From contig NZ_BDJK01000006.1 in the NCBI RefSeq assembly GCF_001950255.1, positions 1-64,000 on the forward strand: a stretch of 64,000 bases of DNA, given 5' to 3'. Source of the stretch: Carboxydothermus pertinax (GTDB lineage Bacteria > Bacillota > Z-2901 > Carboxydothermales > Carboxydothermaceae). The notes beneath the pieces were generated by a model, which was not told the origin of the DNA, searched no databases, and worked only from the letters and a program-made list of their open reading frames with translations. Position numbers and translations under genes: made by a program. This document shows, one piece after another, positions 26,275 through 34,170 of this stretch. The stretch's first letter is position 1, and each line of letters begins with the position of its first letter.

Positions 26275-26970
26275 TTGAAACCGGTTAAATTACCCTACAC
26301 TTTAATGGTAGTAAGTTTAATCTTGGGATTTTTGCTGACTGTACAAATTCGGGTTAGCCGGGAAATGGTGAATGCTCCGCCCCTTGAACGAAGCTTTGAA
26401 TTAACTGCCCGGCTTAAAAACTTAACAGCAGAAATTGACGGGTTAATGCAGGAAAAAACAAGTTTAACGCAAAAAATAAATTTACTGGAAAAGGGTGGCA
26501 AAGTTGCCGAAGAGGCTTTACTTGCGGAGATCGATAAAAATCGTTTTTGGGCAGGAGCTACTGAAGCTCACGGACCGGGAGTAAAAATAATATTAAATAA
26601 CCCCCCTGGCTTTGGTACTAAATCGGAGTTATTTAATGTGCGCGATGAAGACCTATTTAATCTTTTAAATGAGTTAAAAGCTGCCGGAGCGGAAGGAATT
26701 GCGGTAAATGGGCAACGGGTTACTGCTTTAACGGAGATTCGGATGGCCGGTAGTAAAATTGTAATTAACACCAAGGTTGTATATCCTCCTTATGAGATAT
26801 TAGCTGTTGGCAATCCTGACCAATTAAAAACTTCTTTAGAAAACGGGATTGTAGCAACTTTTCGGGAATGGCAGATGGAAGTTACCGTTACCAAAGAAAA
26901 CAATGTTATTTTACCGGCTTATGATCAGGCCATTGAATTTAATTATGTAAAACCCCAGGAGGCGAAATAA
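26275..26970 (+). CDS. DUF881 family protein, second copy
   Basis: This 231-residue paralogue of the preceding gene has the same plan: one N-terminal helix (LMVVSLILGFLLTVQI), a coiled coil and the DUF881 domain (GPGVKIILNN, NELKAAGAEGIAVNGQRVTALTEIR, ILAVGNPDQLKTSL). The start is TTG 26275, one base after the previous stop, with gggggag as ribosome site. A tandem pair of DUF881 genes is a common Firmicute arrangement (ylxX/ylxW) and suggests paired or hetero-oligomeric function. Confidence 0.88.
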   Translation: MKPVKLPYTLMVVSLILGFLLTVQIRVSREMVNAPPLERSFELTARLKNLTAEIDGLMQEKTSLTQKINLLEKGGKVAEEALLAEIDKNRFWAGATEAHGPGVKIILNNPPGFGTKSELFNVRDEDLFNLLNELKAAGAEGIAVNGQRVTALTEIRMAGSKIVINTKVVYPPYEILAVGNPDQLKTSLENGIVATFREWQMEVTVTKENNVILPAYDQAIEFNYVKPQEAK

Positions 26971-26973
26971 ATA

Positions 26974-27303
26974 ATGTGGTTGGCGGTAGTGGGACTTATA
27001 ATTGGAATTTTTATAGGCTTAATTATACCTTTAGGAGTACCTATTGCTTATTCCAAGTACCTTTCGGTTGCTTTACTTGCAGCCCTTGATTCAGTTTTTG
27101 GTGGAGTGCGGGCCAATATGGAAAATAACTATGACAATATTATTTTTATAACAGGTTTTTTCAGTAACACTCTTTTAGCTGGAATCCTGGCCTGGATTGG
27201 GGAACGGATGGGGGTTGAACTGTACACGGCAGCAATTTTTGTTTTTGGTGTTAGGATTTTTCAAAACTTGGCCATTATTAGGCGCCATTTATTAAAAAGG
27301 TAA
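26974..27303 (+). CDS. sbp: Small basic protein (Sbp, DUF1290)
   Basis: The 109-residue membrane protein has about three helices. The conserved sequence LIIPLGVPIAYSKYLSVALLAALDSVFGGVRA identifies the DUF1290 family, named Sbp in Bacillus and always near ftsA/ftsZ. Function unknown. It lies three bases after the second DUF881 gene and is the last gene before the ftsA leader. Confidence 0.88.
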   Translation: MWLAVVGLIIGIFIGLIIPLGVPIAYSKYLSVALLAALDSVFGGVRANMENNYDNIIFITGFFSNTLLAGILAWIGERMGVELYTAAIFVFGVRIFQNLAIIRRHLLKR

Positions 27304-27308
27304 TTTTT

Positions 27309-27337
27309 TTGACAGCGAAAAACAAAAAATTTAAAAA
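27309..27337 (+). promoter_or_regulatory. Candidate sigma-A promoter of ftsA-ftsZ
   Basis: TTGACA at 27309-27314 and TAAAAA at 27332-27337 with a 17-base spacer, within the 117-base AT-rich gap before ftsA. The -10 match is only moderate; a second possibility is TTGAAT 27373 with TAGATT 27396, also 17 bases apart. Confidence 0.4.
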
Positions 27338-27420
27338 AATAAAAAATACTAAAAGGATAAATAATTTTAATGTTGAATTATTTTTATAAATGTTTTAGAT
27401 TGTGCAGGGGAGGAACAAGT

Positions 27421-28653
27421 GTGGCCAAAAAAGAAATGATTGCGGTGGTGGATATAGGTAGTTCGAAAGTTGTGGCATTAATCGGCGAAATTGATGCTGA
27501 TGGTCAAGTAACTCTTTTAGGGTTAGGAGAAACTGCAGCCTCAGGAATAAAAAAAGGAGCTATTGTTGACATAGAAGGAACAGTTAAGGCTATTAAATCT
27601 TCCTTAGAGAAAGCGGAGCAAATTGTCGGTTATAGTATAAATTCTGCAGTTGTGAGTTTTACTGCCCCGTCCATAATGTCCCTAAACAATAAGAGTGTGG
27701 TTGCTGTAACCAATCTTGAGAGGGAAATTACTCCCGAAGATGTAAACCGAGTCTTAAACGCCACCAAGATTGTTCCCATTCCTCCGGATAAAAAAATAAT
27801 TAAGGCTATCCCCAGGTTTTATACCGTAGATGGTTTTTCTGGAGTAATTGATCCTATTGGTATGACAGGGTCGCGTTTGGAAGCGGAAACTCATATTATT
27901 GCCGTTTCCCAAAGTACCTTTGCCAATTTACAAAAAGTTACCAGCAGAGCAGGATTAAATGTTCTGGAATTTATTCCAGCAATCCTGGCCAGTGCTGAGG
28001 CAGTTTTATATCCGGCAGAAAAGGAACTGGGTTGTTTATTAATTGATATTGGAGCCGGGACAATGGAGCTTACAATCTACTACGAGGGAAGTTTATTTTT
28101 TACCGGGGCAATACCGGTAGGTGATCAATACATTACCAATGACCTGGCCATTGGTTTAAGGACTCCTTTAGCCATGGCAGAAAAGCTTAAAGTTGAAGCG
28201 GGTATCGCCCTTGCAAGATTAGTGGAGGATGATGAATATTTAGAAGTGGAAAATGTTGGTGGTACGGACAAACAAAAGGTGTCGAAGCAAATGGTAGCGG
28301 CAATTATCGAAGCTAGAGTACGGGAGATGTTTGAACTTGCCCGTAAGGAAGTACGAGAGTCAGGATTTACAGGCTTATTACCAGGAGGAGTCATATTAAC
28401 TGGGGGCGGTGCTATGTTACCTGGAGTTCGCGAGGTAGCCCAGGAAATTTTTGATTTACCGGTGCGGGTAGGGATTCCCGGAGGTTTAGGAAATTTACCC
28501 ACTAATTTAATTACTCCCCGGTATGCTTCGGCTATTGGAGCGTTAATGTTAGCGGTGAAACAGTACCAGGAGGAGCCGGAAGATCATGATGGTATGGATT
28601 TCTTAAGCCAGCTTATTCAAAAAATAAAGTCCTTTTTTAGTGAATTATTTTAA
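27421..28653 (+). CDS. ftsA: Cell division protein FtsA
   Basis: An actin-fold membrane tether for FtsZ, 410 residues. It shows IAVVDIGSSKVVALIGE (phosphate loop 1), LIDIGAGTMELTIY (phosphate loop 2), PVGDQYITNDLAIGL, and GVILTGGGAMLPGVREVAQ, as in FtsA. The C-terminal LSQLIQKIKSFFSELF is an amphipathic membrane-targeting helix. GTG 27421 is chosen over TTG/ATG 27370 because the conserved protein begins there and ggggagg is upstream. ftsZ follows after 19 bases. Confidence 0.96.
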   Translation: MAKKEMIAVVDIGSSKVVALIGEIDADGQVTLLGLGETAASGIKKGAIVDIEGTVKAIKSSLEKAEQIVGYSINSAVVSFTAPSIMSLNNKSVVAVTNLEREITPEDVNRVLNATKIVPIPPDKKIIKAIPRFYTVDGFSGVIDPIGMTGSRLEAETHIIAVSQSTFANLQKVTSRAGLNVLEFIPAILASAEAVLYPAEKELGCLLIDIGAGTMELTIYYEGSLFFTGAIPVGDQYITNDLAIGLRTPLAMAEKLKVEAGIALARLVEDDEYLEVENVGGTDKQKVSKQMVAAIIEARVREMFELARKEVRESGFTGLLPGGVILTGGGAMLPGVREVAQEIFDLPVRVGIPGGLGNLPTNLITPRYASAIGALMLAVKQYQEEPEDHDGMDFLSQLIQKIKSFFSELF

Positions 28654-28672
28654 ACTTTAAGGAGGGTAATTA

Positions 28673-29731
28673 ATGTTAGAGTTTGACCTTGAATTTCAAA
28701 ACAACGCAACGATAAAGGTAATTGGGGTAGGTGGCGGTGGCAGCAATGCAGTAAACCGAATGATTATGTCTGGTTTAAAAGGGGTTGAGTTTATTGCAGT
28801 TAATACCGATGCTCAGGCATTAAAACTTTCCAAAGCTCCTACTCGTATTCAAATAGGCGTAAAACTAACTAAAGGCCTAGGAGCGGGGGCTAACCCGGAG
28901 ATAGGTGAAAAAGCTGCTGAAGAAAACCGGGATGACCTGTATGCAGCTTTAAAAGGGGCCGACATGGTGTTTGTTACTGCTGGCATGGGTGGTGGTACGG
29001 GGACCGGCGCTGCACCCATTGTGGCAGAAATTGCTAAAGAATTAGGGGCCCTAACTGTAGGCGTGGTTACCCGGCCTTTTACCTTTGAAGGAAAAAAACG
29101 GGCAATACAAGCGGAAAAAGGCATTGAAAATTTAAAAAGTCGGGTTGATACTTTAATTACTATCCCCAACGACCGTTTACTTCAAGTTATTGATAAAAAT
29201 ACTCCAATGTTAGAAGCCTTTAGAATTGCCGATGATGTTCTTCGGCAAGGGGTGCAGGGTATCTCTGATTTAATTGCGGTTCCAGCCTTAATTAACCTGG
29301 ATTTTGCGGATGTTAAAACAATTATGAAAGATGCTGGTTCTGCCTTAATGGGAATTGGAGTTGCGTCTGGCGATAACCGGGCGGTGGAAGCAGCCCGGCA
29401 GGCAATTTCCAGCCCGCTTTTGGAAACTTCTATCGAAGGGGCTCGCGGGGTACTGTTAAATATTACTGGTGGTAGTTCCTTAAGTCTCTTTGAGGTGCAG
29501 GAAGCGGCAGATATCATTGCTCAGGCAGCTGATCCTGAAGCCAACATTATTTTTGGGGCTGGGATCGATGAAACAATGCAGGAAGAGGTGCGGGTAACGG
29601 TAATTGCTACAGGGTTTGACCATAAACCTGAGAAAAAAGAAGTAAAACCGGAAATTAACTTTAAAGAGTTTTCGACCTCGGATAACGATACTGGAATTGA
29701 AATTCCTGCCTTTTTAAGGAGAAGAGGATAA
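28673..29731 (+). CDS. ftsZ: Cell division protein FtsZ
   Basis: The tubulin-like GTPase that forms the Z ring, 352 residues. The signatures are [17 protein letters not shown], the GTP motif [16 protein letters not shown], the T7 loop [11 protein letters not shown] and the conserved C-terminal peptide [14 protein letters not shown], which binds FtsA, SepF and others (sepF is also in this window). It ends the dcw cluster, with a strong ribosome site aaggaggg and a terminator downstream. Confidence 0.98.
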   Translation: MLEFDLEFQNNATIKVIGVGGGGSNAVNRMIMSGLKGVEFIAVNTDAQALKLSKAPTRIQIGVKLTKGLGAGANPEIGEKAAEENRDDLYAALKGADMVFVTAGMGGGTGTGAAPIVAEIAKELGALTVGVVTRPFTFEGKKRAIQAEKGIENLKSRVDTLITIPNDRLLQVIDKNTPMLEAFRIADDVLRQGVQGISDLIAVPALINLDFADVKTIMKDAGSALMGIGVASGDNRAVEAARQAISSPLLETSIEGARGVLLNITGGSSLSLFEVQEAADIIAQAADPEANIIFGAGIDETMQEEVRVTVIATGFDHKPEKKEVKPEINFKEFSTSDNDTGIEIPAFLRRRG

Positions 29732-29734
29732 TAA

Positions 29735-29759
29735 AGCTCCCAAATTGGGGGCTTTTTGT
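29735..29759 (+). terminator. Terminator of the dcw cluster
   Basis: Stem AGCTCCC (29735-29741) and GGGGGCT (29747-29753) with one G-T pair, then a T run. Confidence 0.8.
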
Positions 29760-29779
29760 TCTAAAGGAGGAAAAATGGT

Positions 29780-30562
29780 TTGAAGAAAATATTGATGTGG
29801 CTTTTTGTGCCGATTTTAATTGTTATTTCCGGCTACTTATTCTTTTTTTTAGCTGCTTTTCTTGCCGCAAGTACTTATTATGATGCCTTAACCATGGGTG
29901 ATACAAACTCTGTGGTCCGCCTAATGTTTAAAAACAGCAGCAGGGAAAGATCTAAAATTGACCAAAAGTTTGGGGAAGCTTTAAGCTGGGATGACAGCCG
30001 TTATCTTACTTTTAAAATAGTTGGGGTAACCTTTTTGGAGAAAGGCTTTAACTATCCAGAAGTAGTAGTAAAGATTACCAGGAAAGATGTGGCTGGAGTA
30101 AGAGATTATGAAGAACGGTTGGTACTTGAAAAAAAAGGCTTGGGGTATAGAGTTAAGGCAATAACGTTTTCCGATGATCCTTTGGCTAAATACCGGGATC
30201 AGGATCCCGGGGAAAATTTAACTGATGCGGAAAAACTGGTACAAGACCTAAACCTTTTTCCTGCTGAAATTATGGAAGTGATAATAACCGATAAGTTTAA
30301 GCATCAAGTAAAGTTTGTGCAGGGAAAAAATGACAAGGAGATAAAAATATTAGCCAAAGGTATCAGGGAAGCTACTCCTATTACCCATAATTTTCTGGAA
30401 AATTATAACTATACCTTAAAAATAAAAACGAAAAGCCCTAAAGAAAAAGCTAAGGAGGTGCAAATCAATTACTCCTCAGATTTTAAGATAATTAAAGTTG
30501 GGGAAAAAATTTTTAAAGCCTCACCGGCGTTGCAGTTTTTAATGGGAAATAATAATGTTTAA
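29780..30562 (+). CDS. Hypothetical membrane-anchored protein
   Basis: No family recognised. The 260-residue protein has an N-terminal hydrophobic helix (residues 4-30, no lipobox cysteine) and then a soluble, probably extracytoplasmic domain rich in charged residues, with repeated short beta-type stretches (YLTFKIVGVTFLEKG, YPEVVVKITRK, YEERLVLEKKGLGYRVKAI). The segment after the helix (STYYDALTMGDTNSVVRLM) resembles NTF2-like or DUF4878-type domains only in general layout. Start is TTG 29780, nine bases after aaaggagg. It has its own position between the ftsZ terminator and selD. Confidence 0.7.
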   Translation: MKKILMWLFVPILIVISGYLFFFLAAFLAASTYYDALTMGDTNSVVRLMFKNSSRERSKIDQKFGEALSWDDSRYLTFKIVGVTFLEKGFNYPEVVVKITRKDVAGVRDYEERLVLEKKGLGYRVKAITFSDDPLAKYRDQDPGENLTDAEKLVQDLNLFPAEIMEVIITDKFKHQVKFVQGKNDKEIKILAKGIREATPITHNFLENYNYTLKIKTKSPKEKAKEVQINYSSDFKIIKVGEKIFKASPALQFLMGNNNV

Positions 30563-30565
30563 TTC

Positions 30566-30593
30566 TTGACCAGCATTAAGACAAATGGATAAA
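30566..30593 (+). promoter_or_regulatory. Candidate selD promoter
   Basis: TTGACC (30566-30571) and GATAAA (30588-30593) with a 16-base spacer, 56 bases before the selD start. Confidence 0.4.
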
Positions 30594-30648
30594 ATAACAG
30601 TATATAAAGAATAAAATACTGGAATATACTACAGCTGGAGGTGAAACA

Positions 30649-31680
30649 ATGGATACCATAAAATTAACCCAATTGGTAAGCTGCGCCGGGTGAGCGGCAA
30701 AAATGAGTCCTGAGACTCTAGCGCAAGTTTTGCGCTTTTTACCGGAAATAAACGACCCCAATGCTTTAGTTGGTACCAATACTGCCGATGATGCGGCGGT
30801 TTACCGGATATCCGACGAGCAGGCAATTGTTCTTACGGTGGACTATTTTACACCGGTGGTCGATGATCCGTATTACTTTGGAGTGATTGCTGCAGCAAAC
30901 TCCTTAAGCGATATTTATGCTATGGGGGCTAAACCGCTCTTTGCCTTAAATGTGGTGGGTTTTCCCAAAAAGCTACCTTCTGAGATTTTAGCTACAATTT
31001 TAAAAGGCGGAGCGGAAAAAGCCCGGGAAGCTGGTATACCGGTTTTAGGTGGTCATACTGTGGATGATGCTGAACCCAAATACGGTATGGTAGTTTGCGG
31101 TCTGGTGCATCCGGATAAAATCGTAAAAAATCACCCCCCGAAGATTGGAGATTCTTTAATCTTAACCAAGCCTTTAGGGATTGGAGTGCTTACCACCGGA
31201 ATGAAACGGGGGATAGTACCGGACGATATAGCGAGAAAAGCTATCGAGGTAATGGTAACTCTAAATGATAAAGCGTCCGAGGCGATGCTGGAAGTTGGTG
31301 TTTCGGCTGCTACTGATATTACAGGCTTTGGCCTTTTGGGTCACCTCAAGGAAATGCTTCAGGAAGAGTATGGGGCCAAGCTTAACCTTACTAGAATTCC
31401 GGTTGTGGATGGAGCCTGGGAGTTTGCCGGGATGCGGGTATTTCCTGGAGGGGCAAAAAACAATTTAAACTATTTAGAACCCCATTTAATTTTTAACGGG
31501 GATTTTGCCGAAGAAGAAAAACTTTTCTTAGCGGATCCCCAAACCTCTGGAGGTCTTTTAGTAGCTGTTTCTCAGGATAAAAAAGGAAAGCTTTTGGAAA
31601 AACTTCAACAAAAAGGTGTTTTGGGCGTTGAGATTGGCATAATAACTGGTAACAAAGGAAAAATTGTCGTTGAAAGATAA
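30649..31680 (+). CDS. selD: Selenide, water dikinase SelD, selenocysteine-containing
   Basis: The reading starts at ATG 30649 (ribosome site ctggaggtg) and contains an in-frame TGA at 30691-30693, codon 15. The context VSCAG-U-AAKMSPETL matches the SelD active site GCGCK, with Sec at the position of E. coli Cys17 and Lys18 at the position of Lys20. Read through, the protein is 343 residues, full SelD length; reading from ATG 30703 alone would drop the catalytic residues. The remainder shows DDAAVYRI, TVDYFTPVVDDPY, SLSDIYAMGAKP, LGGHTVDDAEPKYG and DITGFGLLGH. SelD makes selenophosphate for Sec-tRNA and selenouridine. A hairpin at 30705-30718 is a SECIS candidate. Confidence 0.95.
30705..30718 (+). 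promoter_or_regulatory. Candidate bacterial SECIS hairpin of selD
   Basis: GAGTC (30705-30709), loop CTGA, GACTC (30714-30718). It starts 11 bases after the UGA, and the loop is about 17 bases from it. That lies in the usual bacterial range, where the element is inside the coding region and bound by SelB. Confidence 0.6.
30721..30740 (+). terminator. Terminator-like hairpin inside selD
   Basis: GCGCAA (30721-30726), loop GTT, TTGCGC (30730-30735), then five T (30736-30740). It follows the SECIS candidate by two bases and lies 27 bases after the UGA. It has the form of an intrinsic terminator but lies within codons for AQVLRFL, so function is only suggested. Confidence 0.4.
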
Positions 31681-31696
31681 AAACAAAATTTGCTAT

Positions 31697-31730
31697 TTTG
31701 ACATGAAAAAGGCACTCTACCTCATATAAT
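31697..31730 (+). promoter_or_regulatory. spoIIG-type promoter with long spacer and 0A-box
   Basis: Perfect TTGACA (31698-31703) and perfect TATAAT (31725-31730) are separated by 21 bases. The B. subtilis spoIIG promoter is known for a 22-base spacer and activation by Spo0A-P. TTTGACA at 31697-31703 is one mismatch from an inverted 0A-box (TTCGACA) and overlaps the -35, as in Bacillus. A weaker box, TGTCGTT, lies at 31665. Confidence 0.65.
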
Positions 31731-31755
31731 GGTGGTAGAGTGCCTTTTCTTTTTT
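31707..31755 (+). terminator. Terminator of selD
   Basis: A 15-base stem, AAAAGGCACTCTACC (31707-31721) and GGTAGAGTGCCTTTT (31734-31748), with a 12-base loop and a T-rich tail to 31755. The loop contains the TATAAT of the next promoter. Confidence 0.92.
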
Positions 31756-31781
31756 AACTGCGTAATTCTGGAGGCCTTGGG

Positions 31782-32555
31782 ATGCCTGTTTATACTTTAG
31801 AATATGTTATCCTTGGAAACTTCCTTTTAAGCTTTACTACCTTAACTTTTGCTGCGAAAACTTTAGATTTAAAAGTAAATCTGTTAAAACATCTATTGTT
31901 TTCAACCCTTGGAGCTATCATGGCTTGGATATATTTAGTGTGGCCTTATTTCTGGGTGAAAATCCTCGCAATCTTCCTTTACTTTGCCCTTATTTATCTT
32001 TTTACCCAATCTATTGCAATAACGTTAAAACTATCCCTGTTAATCCTGTCTTGTTATTTTATGCTAGATGGTATCTATCAAGCATTAATTTCCCGGGGAT
32101 ACCATCCGGTAATCTTGCTACTTTTAGGATTAATTTTTAGTTTCTTGGGAACTTACGTTAAAAGACAGTATCAAAAAATTAGGAGATTAAAAAAATATGG
32201 CTTTTTCCTGGAAATTTCTTATGCGGGGAAAAAGGTGACTTTAAAAAGCTATCTTGATACCGGAAATCAGCTTTATGACCCCCTATCGGGATGGCCAGTT
32301 ATTATTGTAGAGTACCGGGCGGTTAAGAAAATCTTACCGCAAGATTTTTTTGCCAGCAACAGGGCTAGAAAAATACCCTTTAGGGCAGTGGGGAAGGAGC
32401 GGGGTTATTTGTGGGGCTTTATTCCCGATTGGCTTAAAATCTGGCAGGAGAGGGAAGTTTGGCTGGTAAAAAAAGCGGTGGTGGCAGTAACCTTTCAATC
32501 GTTAAATTCTGACTACATGGCCCTTCTTTCGGAAGAGCTTTTAAAATCGGCTTAA
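31782..32555 (+). CDS. spoIIGA: Sporulation sigma-E processing protease
   Basis: A 257-residue protein with five N-terminal membrane helices (residues 1-125) and a cytoplasmic aspartic-protease-like domain. The motif KSYLDTGNQLYDP places the predicted catalytic aspartate at Asp159. SpoIIGA cleaves pro-sigma-E in the mother cell after a signal from SpoIIR, also encoded in this window. It is followed 15 bases later by sigE, the classical spoIIG operon. Confidence 0.93.
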   Translation: MPVYTLEYVILGNFLLSFTTLTFAAKTLDLKVNLLKHLLFSTLGAIMAWIYLVWPYFWVKILAIFLYFALIYLFTQSIAITLKLSLLILSCYFMLDGIYQALISRGYHPVILLLLGLIFSFLGTYVKRQYQKIRRLKKYGFFLEISYAGKKVTLKSYLDTGNQLYDPLSGWPVIIVEYRAVKKILPQDFFASNRARKIPFRAVGKERGYLWGFIPDWLKIWQEREVWLVKKAVVAVTFQSLNSDYMALLSEELLKSA

Positions 32556-32570
32556 AAGGGAGGAGGAGGC

Positions 32571-33284
32571 ATGTTTATTAATAAAATATTTTTATGGCTT
32601 AAAAAGTTATGGAATAGGATTTTTAACCGGTCAAGGGAGATTTACTATATTGGCAGTCATGATCTTTTACCTCCTCCTTTGAGTTCCGATGAGGAGAATA
32701 CCCTGCTAGAACTTTTGGTACAAGGAGATGCCGAGGCCAGAACTATCTTAATCGAACGAAATTTGCGCCTGGTTGTTTACATAGCCCGGAAATTTGAAAA
32801 TACCGGGGTAAATATAGAAGATTTGGTCTCAATAGGAACCATAGGTTTAATAAAAGCGGTCAACACTTTTAACCCGGAAAAGAAGATAAAACTAGCTACG
32901 TATGCTTCGCGGTGTATTGAAAATGAAATTTTGATGTATCTACGCCGGAATAATAAAATCCGGCTGGAAGTGTCATTTGATGAACCTTTAAATATAGACT
33001 GGGACGGAAATGAGCTTTTGCTGTCCGATGTTTTAGGAACTGAAGGGGATATGATTTATAAAGTAATGGAAGATGAAGTAGAAAAAAAACTATTAAAAGT
33101 AGCTCTTTCGAAATTAAACCCGCGGGAGCGAAAGATCATGGAGTTAAGATTTGGCCTTAACGATGGTCAGGAAAAAACTCAAAAGGAGGTAGCGGACCTT
33201 TTAGGTATTTCCCAGTCGTATATTTCAAGGTTAGAGAAAAAAATCTTAAAACGGCTTAAAAAAGAAATAATTCGTATGGAATAA
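32571..33284 (+). CDS. sigE: RNA polymerase sigma-E factor (pro-form)
   Basis: The 237-residue early mother-cell sigma factor carries a basic amphipathic pro-sequence ([20 protein letters not shown]) removed by SpoIIGA, followed by [20 protein letters not shown] at the processing region. Region 2 reads [38 protein letters not shown], and region 4 has [19 protein letters not shown]. It directs mother-cell genes after asymmetric division. It has a strong ribosome site (gggaggagg). Confidence 0.95.
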   Translation: MFINKIFLWLKKLWNRIFNRSREIYYIGSHDLLPPPLSSDEENTLLELLVQGDAEARTILIERNLRLVVYIARKFENTGVNIEDLVSIGTIGLIKAVNTFNPEKKIKLATYASRCIENEILMYLRRNNKIRLEVSFDEPLNIDWDGNELLLSDVLGTEGDMIYKVMEDEVEKKLLKVALSKLNPRERKIMELRFGLNDGQEKTQKEVADLLGISQSYISRLEKKILKRLKKEIIRME

Positions 33285-33313
33285 AATCCCAGACGTGGTA
33301 GTCTGGGTTTTTA
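33285..33313 (+). terminator. Terminator after sigE
   Basis: Stem AATCCCAGAC (33285-33294, with CCCAGAC at 33288) and GTCTGGGTTT (33301-33310), T run. It overlaps the sigE stop region. Confidence 0.85.
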
Positions 33314-33326
33314 TATTTTTTACCAA

Positions 33327-33356
33327 GTATAAATTAAAAATCCAGGGGCAATAATC
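33327..33356 (+). promoter_or_regulatory. Sigma-F-type promoter of sigG-spoIIR
   Basis: GTATA (33327-33331), a 15-base spacer and GGCAATAATC (33347-33356). The Bacillus sigma-F consensus is GYWTA-N15-GGNRANANTW; only the last base differs. In Bacillus both spoIIIG (sigG) and spoIIR are sigma-F genes, and here they form one transcription unit downstream of this site. Confidence 0.75.
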
Positions 33357-33396
33357 ATAACGGAAGGTCAAAACTCCGGCAATTGGGGTGACCGCG

Positions 33397-34170
33397 GTGC
33401 AATCAAATAAAGTAGAGATTTGCGGTGTTAACACATCAAAACTACCTGTACTTACCAACCAGGAAATGAAAAAGCTCTTTCTTAAAATTAAGGAAGGGGA
33501 TCAGGAGGCTAGACAAAAACTAATTTCAGGAAATTTAAGACTGGTATTAAGTGTCATTCAAAAATTTACCAATCGGGGAGAATATGTAGATGACCTTTTT
33601 CAGGTGGGATGTATCGGATTAATAAAAGCTATTGACAACTTTGATTTAGCGCAAAACGTTAAATTTTCGACGTATGCTGTTCCCATGATTATTGGAGAAA
33701 TTAGACGCTACTTACGGGATAATAATCCCATTAGAGTTAGCCGTTCTTTAAGGGACGTAGCCTATAAGGCACTGCAGGTGCGGGATAACCTAGTTGGTCG
33801 TTTCTCCAGGGAGCCTACGGTAAATGAAATTGCCGAAGAATTAAAAATTCCCCGGGAAGAAGTAGTGTTTGCTTTAGATGCTATTCAAGACCCGGTATCG
33901 CTTTTTGATCCAATTTACCAGGATGGTGGCGATCCAATTTTTGTCATGGATCAAATTAAGGACGAAAAAAACAACGATAACAACTGGCTTGAAGAAATTG
34001 CCTTAAAGGATGCTTTAGAGCGTTTAAATGCGAGGGAAAAGCTCATTTTAAAGCTCAGGTTTTTTGAAGGTAAAACCCAGATGGAGGTGGCCGAAGAAAT
34101 CGGTATTTCCCAGGCCCAGGTTTCAAGGCTGGAAAAAGCAGCTTTAAATCATTTAAGGAAGTATGTCTGA
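33397..34170 (+). CDS. sigG: RNA polymerase sigma-G factor
   Basis: The late forespore sigma factor, 257 residues from GTG 33397. It opens with NKVEICGVNTSKLPVLTNQEM, a sigma-G hallmark, and continues with region 2 (RGEYVDDLFQVGCIGLIKAIDNFD, FSTYAVPMIIGEIRRYLRDNNP), a region 3 segment and region 4 (KTQMEVAEEIGISQAQVSRLEKAA). GTG 33388 is also in frame; 33397 has ggggtga at good spacing. The gene is separated from sigE by a terminator and preceded by the sigma-F-type promoter. Confidence 0.95.
   Translation: MQSNKVEICGVNTSKLPVLTNQEMKKLFLKIKEGDQEARQKLISGNLRLVLSVIQKFTNRGEYVDDLFQVGCIGLIKAIDNFDLAQNVKFSTYAVPMIIGEIRRYLRDNNPIRVSRSLRDVAYKALQVRDNLVGRFSREPTVNEIAEELKIPREEVVFALDAIQDPVSLFDPIYQDGGDPIFVMDQIKDEKNNDNNWLEEIALKDALERLNAREKLILKLRFFEGKTQMEVAEEIGISQAQVSRLEKAALNHLRKYV

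Noticed and set aside
27304-27420. Short coding gene in the gap between sbp and ftsA
   Set aside because: Only the upstream extension of the ftsA frame is open; the sequence is A/T-rich with no ribosome site except that of ftsA.
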